64,000 nucleotides of DNA from a bacterium. Its GTDB lineage: Bacteria; Planctomycetota; Planctomycetia; Isosphaerales; Isosphaeraceae. A program made the translations under genes and the position numbers. The notes under the pieces are model-generated. The model searched no databases and was not told the origin of the DNA. It worked only from the letters and a program-made list of their open reading frames with translations. The DNA is taken from NCBI GenBank assembly GCA_016125085.1, contig WGMM01000018.1, positions 124,001-188,000 of the forward strand. Direction: 5' to 3'. Positions 25,878 to 34,979 of the stretch are shown here, one piece after another. Numbering within the stretch: the stretch's first letter is position 1; each line of letters opens with the position of its first letter.

Positions 25878-27176
25878 ATGATCGCAACTCGAAACTCGCT
25901 GCCTCTATCGACATCGGTCGAGCCGGCGGCCAACGCTCTCAGGCACGGAATGACGGCCCGGCGCTTCGTGGCGCCGGACCAGGCTGACAGGTTCGATGCG
26001 ATTCGGGCCCATCTGTTCGCGGTTTACGAGCCCGCCTCAACTGAAGAAGTCCATTGCCTGGAGGAACTCGCCCTGGCCCAGGCGCAACTTTACGATGTCG
26101 AAGTGGCCGCCTGGGAACGTCTCGAATGGGAGAAATCCCATGCGCGGGAACGGTTCGACCGGCGCATGCGCGACCAGTTCGCGAAAGACCTCGCCGCCTG
26201 CCGCGAAAATCCCTTCATCTGGCTCGATATCCTGGCAATGACGTGGCTCGGCACCACCCACATGGCGCAGGTCTGGGCCGAGATCGCCGACCATCTCGAA
26301 CGGTCGCCGACCAGTTGCCCGCTCGACAGGATTCGCGATGCCGTCGCCTCCCAGAAGTCCGAATTCGACGTCGACCGGATCTGCTTCGACGGCCGGTGGA
26401 TCCTACAGCGCCATCTGGCGATCGCTCCCGACCCTCAGACCGAACTCGAAGCGTGGCTCAAATGCACCTGCACCGGAACCGATGAACCCCGGGACGATCA
26501 GCGATCTCACGCCCGCTGGCTCCTGGATCATGCCCCCGACCCGGCCACGGCACGCCGCGAACTGCTCGCAAAAGCGGTCGCCGAACGTGATCGCTGGGCC
26601 TTGAAGGCAAACGACTTGCGTTCGCGTTACGAAACGGATCGCGACCTTGCCGCCGACCGGGCGGTCTTCTATGTTCCCGCCGACGAAAAGGCCACGCGCG
26701 AGTCGCGGCTGGCGCTGCGGTATTTGACCGCGGCCAGGAATCGTGTCGACAAACTCGACCGCCGTTTCGAAGCGCTAAGAAAACTTCGGCCCGTGCGTAA
26801 CCTGCGACAAAGGAATGACTTCGCGATCCCTGCTCCCCCTCGTGCACCCGTCGCTGATACCGGCCAGGCGCGGAAAATGGCTGACTTCGCCGCGATGGAG
26901 ACCAGGGCCACTGCAGTTGACCCCGAATCTGCGGCGCAGGCTTCCGCCCGCGCCGCGGCAGACCTCGAATTCGAAGCGTTGGAGGCCGAATTGGCCGCCG
27001 AAGAAGCCGCCTGGGCCGAACAGGAGGCCAGATGGGCCGCGGCCGACCTGGAGCGAAAATCGACGAAAGCCCTTGATCCGAAAGCGATTGCGGATGATTC
27101 CCGTCCATCGTCAGGCCGTCGCGCCAACCCCGCCGAGATCGCTCGCGCGTTCCGCAGGAAGAACGCGAAAAAATGA
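25878..27176 (+). CDS. Uncharacterised protein with NALRHGMTAR motif
   Basis: A 432-residue protein starting at MIATRNS (GAGGT upstream); the longer frame to 25692 runs through a palindrome and is unlikely. The N-terminal ANALRHGMTARRFV motif recalls a widespread uncharacterised family with a NALKHGLTA signature near the start. The body is charged and helical (EEVHCLEELALAQAQLYDVEVAAWERLEWEK). A long Ala/Glu-rich coiled-coil-like stretch (ADLEFEALEAELAAEEAAWAEQEARWAA) precedes a basic C-terminus ending FRRKNAKK. The basic ends could bind nucleic acid, but there is no direct evidence. No signal peptide. Confidence 0.65.
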   Translation: MIATRNSLPLSTSVEPAANALRHGMTARRFVAPDQADRFDAIRAHLFAVYEPASTEEVHCLEELALAQAQLYDVEVAAWERLEWEKSHARERFDRRMRDQFAKDLAACRENPFIWLDILAMTWLGTTHMAQVWAEIADHLERSPTSCPLDRIRDAVASQKSEFDVDRICFDGRWILQRHLAIAPDPQTELEAWLKCTCTGTDEPRDDQRSHARWLLDHAPDPATARRELLAKAVAERDRWALKANDLRSRYETDRDLAADRAVFYVPADEKATRESRLALRYLTAARNRVDKLDRRFEALRKLRPVRNLRQRNDFAIPAPPRAPVADTGQARKMADFAAMETRATAVDPESAAQASARAAADLEFEALEAELAAEEAAWAEQEARWAAADLERKSTKALDPKAIADDSRPSSGRRANPAEIARAFRRKNAKK

Positions 27177-27396
27177 ACGTCGGCCCCATCGCCGACTCAG
27201 AAATCGCTTCTGAACACCAGCAGCGATACACTTCGATCCATCGTCCCGGCATGAAACATCGCCGGATATGCTCATTTTCTGGAATCTTCCTGTTTTGCGG
27301 ATTGCTCGCCAATTGCCGAATCGGTATTCTTTGCCACAGGGTGGTGCTCTCCGCCCGTCACAACTGGATGAAATGACATCGAAAGAGGAAATTGCA

Positions 27397-27978
27397 ATGC
27401 TCAGGTGGATTCGAATTCGCCGCAAGCCCGGTTTCGTTCGCGGGCTGGCCATCGGCCTGTGTGCCGCCGGCCTGTTGGGTACCGTGATCGCGGCCGACCC
27501 GCTCGGCATGCTGATCGACCGCGACTCGCAGCTTGGCCTTCAGCTTGCGCCGCTTCCGCTGAACCTGCGGGGCAAGTCGCGCGGTGTCGTCGGCTACGGC
27601 AGCTACCTGGTCAACGCCCTGGGCGAATGCAATGGCTGCCACGCCGTCAACGACTACATGCCGGGCGGCAATCCATTCCTGGGCCAGCCGGCCGTGATCG
27701 ACACGAACGCCTACCTGCGTGGCGGCCGGTTCTTCGGCATCGCGACCTCCGCCAGCCTGCGCCCGGACCCGACTACCGGCCTGCCCGGCAACATGACCTA
27801 CGCCCAGTTCGTGGCCGCGATGCGCCACGGCACCGATCCGGAAGCCCCGGGCGAACTGCTGCAAGTCATGCCCTGGCCCACCTACCGCAACATGGCCGAT
27901 GCTGAATTGAATTCCATTTATCAGTATCTCAGTGCCCTGCCCCCTGCCGCGCCCTGGAGCGGCGGCGCTGCGAACTGA
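27397..27978 (+). CDS. Exported mono-heme cytochrome c family protein
   Basis: A 193-residue protein starting MLRWIRIRRK with AGAGGAA upstream. A basic N-terminus and hydrophobic segment (residues 12-33) form a signal peptide or membrane anchor. One heme-binding CNGCH motif lies at 78-82 (GECNGCHAVNDY). Possible distal Met ligands are in LLQVMPWPTYRNM. The single heme and the conserved GYGSYLVNALGECNGCH and MPWPTYRNMADAELNSIYQYL blocks suggest a soluble or membrane-tethered class I-type electron carrier. No partner oxidoreductase is next to it. Confidence 0.88.
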   Translation: MLRWIRIRRKPGFVRGLAIGLCAAGLLGTVIAADPLGMLIDRDSQLGLQLAPLPLNLRGKSRGVVGYGSYLVNALGECNGCHAVNDYMPGGNPFLGQPAVIDTNAYLRGGRFFGIATSASLRPDPTTGLPGNMTYAQFVAAMRHGTDPEAPGELLQVMPWPTYRNMADAELNSIYQYLSALPPAAPWSGGAAN

Positions 27979-27992
27979 TCCGACTTGATGCG

Positions 27993-28027
27993 ATCCGGCC
28001 GGATTTCGAAATCGGAATCCGGCCGGA
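27993..28027. terminator. Hairpin between convergent genes
   Basis: Two copies of ATCCGGCCGGA (27993 and 28017), themselves palindromic, flank CGATTTCGAAATCG-like sequence. The region can fold into a stable stem-loop between the convergent cytochrome and TIM-barrel genes. There is no T tract. Confidence 0.35.
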
Positions 28028-28056
28028 AGTACTCGAGTTCGCATTCGAAATACGAT

Positions 28057-28860
28057 TCACTTCAATAGTTCGGCAAGCTTTTCGTAACTGGTTTTCAGTA
28101 CCCAGGCCGGATCTTTTTCCCAAAGCGTTTCGTTGAAAAGCTCCAGGCTCACCGGGCCTGAATATCCAATATGTTTCAAAAGGTCGATCACATGCGGCAG
28201 ATCGAGAATACCCTCGCCCAGCATGACGCGGTCATGGTCGGTTTGAACCTCGACCGGAGGATCGGCCGGCAGGTCGTTGATGTGGAAGATGCCCAATTCG
28301 CCCGGCTTCAGGGCCGCCAGTTCCTCGAGCGAGCCGCCGCCCCGCATGAGGTGATAGGTGTCCGACACGATCGGCATCGCCGGTTCGAAATTCCGGGCCA
28401 GGTTCAGCACGCTGCCCTGCCGGTTGTATTTGCCCACGAATCCGAGAAATTCCAGCCACGGCTCGACGCCGAAGCCTGCCGCACGCTGACGAATGACCTT
28501 GAGCCGGTCGAGCATCACGCGTTCGGGCACATCGCCGCCCGGCGGGCTTACGACGATGCCCTTCGCACCGACGGCCGCGGCCTGTTCCATGCGCCTGTCG
28601 CATTCGACCCAGATGCGCGGCAGGTCGGCCTCGGCCGCTTCGGCCCAGCCCATAAGGGCGATCACGCTGGCGACCGTAAGCCCGGCGTCGTCGAGCCGTT
28701 TGCGGACATCGGCCAGCGATCCTCCCGAGGCGAGATAGGCGTCGATCTCGTCGTTCCAGAGTTCGACGTAGCGAAACCCGGCCGCGGCGACAAGCGGAAT
28801 CTTGACCGCCAGAGGCACGGGCCGGATGGTGGACGTATTCAGGCAGGGCTCAAGAGACAT
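28057..28860 (-). CDS. Sugar phosphate isomerase/epimerase family protein (xylose-isomerase-like TIM barrel)
   Basis: A 267-residue cytoplasmic TIM-barrel protein of the AP-endonuclease-2/xylose-isomerase-like superfamily. Typical metal-site residues occur in LWNDEID, PWLEFLGF, VSDTYHLMRGG, FHINDLPAD and the final PVSLELFNE. Members isomerise or epimerise sugars, inositols or keto acids; the substrate is not evident. GGGAG lies 11 nt before the ATG. The gene follows the SDR gene by 48 bp on the same strand and may be the last gene of the guaA-SDR unit. Confidence 0.85.
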   Translation of the reverse strand: MSLEPCLNTSTIRPVPLAVKIPLVAAAGFRYVELWNDEIDAYLASGGSLADVRKRLDDAGLTVASVIALMGWAEAAEADLPRIWVECDRRMEQAAAVGAKGIVVSPPGGDVPERVMLDRLKVIRQRAAGFGVEPWLEFLGFVGKYNRQGSVLNLARNFEPAMPIVSDTYHLMRGGGSLEELAALKPGELGIFHINDLPADPPVEVQTDHDRVMLGEGILDLPHVIDLLKHIGYSGPVSLELFNETLWEKDPAWVLKTSYEKLAELLK

Positions 28861-28908
28861 GGCTGGAGAGGCTCCCGGGCGTGGACGATCGCCGGAAGCC
28901 GGGCCGTC

Positions 28909-29741
28909 TCAAAGCCGCTGTTCGTAACGGTTGTGCTCGGCTTCGGGCAAGTAGATCATCCCCGCGTCGTCGGCCACATGCAAGCCGGCATCGAGGTAAA
29001 GAATCAGGCCATTGACCCGGTCGCCGCCCGGTTCCAGCAGATAACGCACGGCTCTGCCGACATCCTCGACCGTGATCAGGTTCTGGAGGCCCGCCGGAAA
29101 GTCTTCCCGGCCATGCCTTTGCTGCAGCAGCCGTTCGCCCGGTGTGTCCACCCAGCCGGGGGCGACCATGTTGGTCATTATGCCGTCGGTCACGTATTCG
29201 ACGGCCACTTGTTGCGTCATGCCCAGCAGGCCGGCTTTGCTGACGCCATAGGCGAATAGCCCGCGCAGAGGCCGCGAGGCTCGTGTGGAGCCGATATTGA
29301 CGATCCGCCCGAACCGGCGAGCCCGCATGCCGGGCAGAACGGCCCGGATGCCCAGCCACGAACCTTTCAGGTTAATGCCCAGGCAGCGTTCCCAAAGGGC
29401 TTCGTCGGTCATTTCGGCCGTGCCGCGAGGGCTGATGCCGGCATTGTTGACGAGTGCGTCGACGGGCCCGAAGGCGGCTTCGGCAGCGGCAAGGGCGGCC
29501 TTCCAGGAGGCATCGGCCGACACATCCAGCCCGATGCCGATGGCCTTGTGCCCTGCCCCACGCAGCTTCGCGGCTTCGGCTTCGGCCAGGTCGCCCTGAA
29601 TGTCAGCCAGGGCGACGGCGAAACCGGCTTCGGCGAGCACCTGGGCGATTCCCAGGCCGATCCCCTGGGCCGCGCCGGTGACGATCACGTTGCGGACTTG
29701 GGCCGGCTGGGGTGTCGATTCAGCTTCGGCAGGCTGGCCGG

Positions 29742-29751
<10 letters not shown>
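28909..29751 (-). CDS. SDR-family NAD(P)-dependent oxidoreductase
   Basis: A 280-residue classical short-chain dehydrogenase/reductase. The Rossmann dinucleotide motif is VTGAAQGIG, the structural motif NNAGIS is present, and the catalytic residues are Ser in NIGSTRAS with Tyr and Lys in AYGVSKAG. The acidic LADIQGD after beta-2 suggests NAD preference. The substrate is not identifiable. The start codon lies inside the 3' end of guaA (10-bp overlap), an unusual partner for a purine gene. It is followed at 48 bp by the TIM-barrel gene, so the two may act on the same sugar or polyol. Confidence 0.9.
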
Positions 29752-31289
<1,538 letters not shown>

Positions 31290-31370
31290 GGTCGATGGAT
31301 TCTCCGGAAATGGGCGGTCGCAACTCTCTGGCTTTACGGTCGATACGGTGATGCCGACGAAAGTCGGCGA

Positions 31371-32228
31371 TCAGTGGCGGGGGTTGCTCTGGCGTGCCGC
31401 CGCGGCAAGTTCGCTGGAGCGGATCGTGGCCGCCTGGACGGCATCCATGAGCGCCGCCCGCAGGCCGCCTTTTTCCAGGGCGTGCAGGCCCGCGATGGTC
31501 GTGCCGCCGGGGCTGGCCACCTGGTCTTTCAGTTCGCCGGTGTGCCGGCCCGTTTCCAGAACCATCTGGGCGGCACCGAGTACGGTCTGGGCGGCAAGCG
31601 ACGTGGCCACGTCGCGTGGCAGGCCGACACGGACGCCACCGTCCGAAAGCGCCTCGATGATCGTATAGACGAAAGCCGGACCGCTGCCGGATAGCCCCGT
31701 GACGGCGTCAAGGGCCGATTCGGACACCCGGTGCGCCACGCCCACGGCCTGGAGCAGCTCACGCACCATGCGTTCGTCGTGCGGCCGGACATTCGGACCC
31801 AGAGCATAGGCAGAAGCTCCCGAGCCGACCAGGCACGGCGTATTGGGCATGACGCGGACGAGCCTGCCATAGCCTGCCAGGCCGCTTCGGAGCGTATCGA
31901 TGGAAACGCCTGCCGCGATCGAAACGACGAGCGGCTCTGACTTGCCCTGGCCCAGCCGGGGGGCGAGTTCGACGAGCACGTCGGCCATAGATTGCGGCTT
32001 GGTGGCCAGGACGACGACGCTGGCACTTTCGGCTACGTCAGCGTTGGTACCGACGATCGCGCCGCCGGTTTCCTGAGCGAAGCGGTCAAGGGCCGTCTCG
32101 CTGGGGTCGGAGGCGATGATGCGGTCGGACGTCAGCAGTCCGACGCTCACGAGCCGGCGTCCCAGGGCTCGCGCCATTTGTCCGGCACCGATGAATCCGA
32201 CACGTGCCGTGGACCAATCTTCTGGCAT
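31371..32228 (-). CDS. proC: Pyrroline-5-carboxylate reductase
   Basis: A 285-residue ProC, the last enzyme of proline synthesis (P5C to proline with NAD(P)H). The start at MPEDWST is chosen because of the GAAGGGGG site upstream. The Rossmann motif is GFIGAGQMA, followed by the LATKPQ motif and the RVMPNTPCLVGSGASAY block. The C-terminal helical domain contains the family signature VTGLSGSGPAFVY and the SPGGTTIAGLHALEKGG segment. Normal length for the family. It lies upstream of guaA on the same strand, 81 bp away. Confidence 0.97.
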   Translation of the reverse strand: MPEDWSTARVGFIGAGQMARALGRRLVSVGLLTSDRIIASDPSETALDRFAQETGGAIVGTNADVAESASVVVLATKPQSMADVLVELAPRLGQGKSEPLVVSIAAGVSIDTLRSGLAGYGRLVRVMPNTPCLVGSGASAYALGPNVRPHDERMVRELLQAVGVAHRVSESALDAVTGLSGSGPAFVYTIIEALSDGGVRVGLPRDVATSLAAQTVLGAAQMVLETGRHTGELKDQVASPGGTTIAGLHALEKGGLRAALMDAVQAATIRSSELAAAARQSNPRH

Positions 32229-32399
32229 GTTCTCGAGTCCCCCTTCGATCCTGAAGGCCGGCGATCGACGTTCCGAAAAATCTCGAAGTCCCATGCCGTC
32301 TTAATCCGATCGAGTAGTCTGATAGAGCAAGATTAGGCGATATCGCGGCGAACCACAAGATGAGGCCTGGCCGGGCGGACCGAATTTCGGAAGTCCCCC

Positions 32400-32428
32400 T
32401 TGTGTCCATCTCAGGTTTCCTGTATCAT
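32400..32428 (+). promoter_or_regulatory. Candidate promoter of rpmF
   Basis: TTGTGT (32400-32405), a 17-bp spacer and TATCAT (32423-32428), with TG directly before the -10. Start of transcription would be near 32435, about 135 nt before the GTG of rpmF. Confidence 0.45.
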
Positions 32429-32448
32429 CTTCCTTCTCATTCGTTCCG

Positions 32449-32464
32449 TGCACGAAATCGTGCA
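32449..32464 (+). promoter_or_regulatory. Palindrome in the rpmF leader
   Basis: TGCACGA-AA-TCGTGCA is a perfect 7-bp inverted repeat just downstream of the predicted start of transcription. It could be an operator or a leader hairpin. Confidence 0.4.
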
Positions 32465-32569
32465 TGCCCGGTGGAATCGGACGAAGTTTCCGCCGGGTCG
32501 CCCGCACAGTGTGAGCGAAGCCGGGAACGCGGCAGTTTTCCGCACAAGACATGTTGGGAGATTCGTGTC

Positions 32570-32773
32570 GTGGCAGTACCGAAGAGACGAAAATCGAAAT
32601 CACGCAAAGGGATGAGGCGAAGCCACGACGCGCTGACGATGCCCGCCATGAACATCTGCCCGCAGTGCAAGCTGGCTGTGCCTCCGCACAAGGTTTGCGA
32701 ACTCGTCGAGCAGTGCGGCAACGTGCAGCGTTCGAAGCCTCACAATCCGGAAGCGGCCACGGCCACTTCCTGA
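32570..32773 (+). CDS. rpmF: 50S ribosomal protein L32 (GTG start)
   Basis: A 67-residue L32. The diagnostic N-terminus (M)AVPKRRKSKSRKGMRRSHDAL is complete. The start is GTG, fixed by GGGAG 9 nt upstream and by conservation of AVPKRR. The zinc ribbon is present but unusual: the first pair is CPQC, while the second is C-ELVEQ-C rather than C-x2-C. The C-terminus has extra residues (PEAATATS). The gene is followed by rpmB after 124 bp. Confidence 0.93.
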   Translation: MAVPKRRKSKSRKGMRRSHDALTMPAMNICPQCKLAVPPHKVCELVEQCGNVQRSKPHNPEAATATS

Positions 32774-32897
32774 CGCCGACGAACCGGCTATCCGGGGCGA
32801 ATCACGAACCACAAGCCGAATTCGGACCGTGAGCCACGCCTGGCCGCGATGGTGAACCGGATAAGGCAAGCATTTCGATTCATGGAGTTCACCCGTC

Positions 32898-33218
32898 ATG
32901 GGACGTACCTGCGAAGTCAGCGGCAAGAAAACGTCGTTCGGCAACCACGTGACGACGCGTGGTAAGGCCAAGTATCTCGGCGGTGTCGGTATCAAGTGCA
33001 CCGGCCGGTCGCGCCGGACCTTCGAACCCAACCTGCAGACGATCAAAATCTGGCTGCCTAACGGCAAGACCCAGAAAGTCCGCGTCGCCACCTCCGTGAT
33101 CCGTTCCGGCGTGATCACCCTCGAAGTGGACGGTGTCGAGCGCACCTTCCCCCTGATCAAAGCCAGCAAAGGCTCGATTCAGGCCCGCGAGAAGATGGGC
33201 AATCTCTACCCGATCTGA
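32898..33218 (+). CDS. rpmB: 50S ribosomal protein L28
   Basis: A 106-residue L28 starting MGRTCEVSGKKTSFGNHV, followed by the RRTFEPNLQTIKIWLPNG core and VRVATSVIRSG. It is longer than the usual 60-80 residue form because of a segment between the two N-terminal motifs (RGKAKYLGGVGIKC) and a C-terminal extension (VERTFPLIKASKGSIQAREKMGNLYPI). It lacks the CxxC zinc motif, so it is a zinc-free form. GGAG lies 9 nt before the ATG. A strong terminator follows. Confidence 0.93.
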   Translation: MGRTCEVSGKKTSFGNHVTTRGKAKYLGGVGIKCTGRSRRTFEPNLQTIKIWLPNGKTQKVRVATSVIRSGVITLEVDGVERTFPLIKASKGSIQAREKMGNLYPI

Positions 33219-33251
33219 CGTTTTCGGACGCAGTTCGATCAATTCGAAGTC

Positions 33252-33288
33252 AGCCCGGCCGATCTTTGCGATCGTCCGGGCTCTTTTT
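33252..33288 (+). terminator. Rho-independent terminator after rpmB
   Basis: A stem AGCCCGG / CCGGGCT with extra inner pairing (CGATC / GATCG) is followed by CTTTTT. It ends the rpmF-rpmB unit and lies just before the convergent gene ending at 33301. Confidence 0.9.
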
Positions 33289-33300
33289 CGTTGATATTAT

Positions 33301-33813
33301 TCATGAAGGCTTCGATCCGGTCCCGCTTTCGTCTTCGTTTCGGAATCGGAAGTCACAGTGCGTCGCTCCTTCCATCAGCGTCTGGGTGCGTTCGAGCGAA
33401 ATGTCCCTGTTGAATCCCGCCGCCAGTTCGAAGTCGCGCAGGCACGAGAGCGTCGCCCCCAGATCCTCGAGCCCGAGCCGGCGATACATCTCGGCATATC
33501 GGCACCGGGTTACGTCGAAACTCAGACTCTGCGGGCCCGATTCGATCACGTTCAGCTCCAGCGCTCCGCCTGCCGTCCATGTGCCGATCGTACCCGCGAA
33601 CGTCTCCAGATCGTTCGCACCGAGTTCGCAAGCCATCGATTCGCCCCGCTCCCGCGCCAGTTCGCGAATCACCTCGGCCAGCGTTTCGCGCACCGGCCCT
33701 TCGCCGAACCGCTTCGCGAACGCCCTCACCAGCGGACCGACGATCGCGGCTTCGATCTCCCTGCGCTGCAATAACGTCAGGCTCGGCGGTAGTGCGTTAT
33801 CCGACTCGTTCAT
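33301..33813 (-). CDS. L-2-amino-thiazoline-4-carboxylate hydrolase-like protein
   Basis: A 170-residue soluble protein. The C-terminal half (VTRCRYAEMYRRLGLEDLGATLSCLRDFELAAGFNRDISLERTQTLMEGATHCDFRFR) matches the ATC hydrolase family (PF14196 type) as I know it, with the characteristic CRY, LSC-RD and GA-HCDFR blocks. The original enzyme opens 2-aminothiazoline-4-carboxylate to N-carbamoyl-cysteine, but most family members are uncharacterised. GAGAGAACC precedes the ATG. It is convergent with rpmB and divergent from the gene at 34018. Confidence 0.8.
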   Translation of the reverse strand: MNESDNALPPSLTLLQRREIEAAIVGPLVRAFAKRFGEGPVRETLAEVIRELARERGESMACELGANDLETFAGTIGTWTAGGALELNVIESGPQSLSFDVTRCRYAEMYRRLGLEDLGATLSCLRDFELAAGFNRDISLERTQTLMEGATHCDFRFRNEDESGTGSKPS

Positions 33814-34017
33814 GGTTCTCTCGTTCCTTGTTCAGTCAGTCCGGTTTTCGCAGGCTTTCCAGATTGCCATCGATCTCCATTTAACCTGATCGGTTCGACC
33901 GTTGCGATGCGTGGGGAATCGACGTCACGAAGTTTCGATTCGAGTCACTTTTCTCTTCCCGGGTTCTATAGAGTGGAGTGGAACGGAATTTGTCAGCCGC
34001 CCATGGAACGACCGGAT

Positions 34018-34734
34018 ATGCACAAGCTCTCAAAATTTATCGGGATCTCGATCCCTGGTCTCGATGGGCGACTCACGAACCTGCCCCGGGGCGAATCGGT
34101 CGCGAACTGGCCTGATAACGATATCGAGCCACACAAGAGATTCGAATCCGAAGGAATGAGCCCGGTCGAAGCCGCCGCAGCGCTTGCGGTCTTCGGGCTG
34201 GAATCCGGCGACGCCCCTGGCCCGCCCCTGATGACCGAAAAGCCGGTTTATCCTGGTTTCCGCCGTTTCCTGGGCGAACCGGTCTGGGCCGAAGCTCTTC
34301 CTGGCGTATCACGCAAACAGCGACTTGTGCTCGTCGCAGGTCTTCTGCAGATTTTCGACTTCTGGGACGACAGTCACGAGGCTGCCCAGCAGGCGGGCGA
34401 CCTTGGCGAACGCCCTTGTTCGGCAAGCTGGCACGCGATCTGCCATCGCCGTGAGCCTGATCCAGGCAATGCCGGTTATTGGCTGGCGAAGGCGCGAAAT
34501 CACCCGATCGGCACGCGCCTGGCCGAAATCATCGAATCGACTCTCGATCGACTCGATCCTGGCATCCGACCCCTCGCCGAACGTCTGATTCGAGGCGGCG
34601 AGTTTCAGGACAGGGCGATGGTCGAGGCATGCTGCCGGCCACGCCCGCCAGATGCGGAAAAGCGCCTTCTGCGCCAGGTTCAGAAGCTCGAAATGGCCCT
34701 GCTCATCGGGGCCACTCTCGACGAACTCGCCTGA
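34018..34734 (+). CDS. Uncharacterised planctomycete protein (FDFWDDSHEAAQ type)
   Basis: A 238-residue soluble protein. The best-conserved-looking part is LVLVAGLLQIFDFWDDSHEAAQQAGDLGERPCSASWHAICHRREPDPGNAGYW, a block I recall from uncharacterised planctomycete proteins; its His, Asp and Glu residues could form a metal site. The start is uncertain: 34018 (MHKLSK, with GGAA upstream) is used, but MSPVEAAAAL at 34156 is an equally family-like N-terminus and the intervening codons look weaker. No function is assigned. Confidence 0.6.
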   Translation: MHKLSKFIGISIPGLDGRLTNLPRGESVANWPDNDIEPHKRFESEGMSPVEAAAALAVFGLESGDAPGPPLMTEKPVYPGFRRFLGEPVWAEALPGVSRKQRLVLVAGLLQIFDFWDDSHEAAQQAGDLGERPCSASWHAICHRREPDPGNAGYWLAKARNHPIGTRLAEIIESTLDRLDPGIRPLAERLIRGGEFQDRAMVEACCRPRPPDAEKRLLRQVQKLEMALLIGATLDELA

Positions 34735-34979
34735 TCAATCCGCATAAGCCGAACCCGGAAGATGTGATTGGCCTGCCTTCGCCTTCGATTGCGAGCATGC
34801 ATGCATTATTCTTGAGTATCTGTGCGTGAGCCGGACGTCGGTCCGTTCCAGACACGACGAAATCACGCGACGGCCCAAATCGGACTGCTGATCTCTTCTC
34901 GTCAACCTGCATCACCCGTACGACCGCCCTGCTTCGACACCGCAATCGACAGATTCTACGCCCGCTGAGACGACATCCG

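Larger units (their letters stand above)
32229..32569. other. Divergent intergenic region between proC and rpmF
   Basis: These 341 bases hold the rpmF promoter candidate and the TGCACGA-type palindrome, both listed separately. No additional gene was recognised. Confidence 0.5.
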
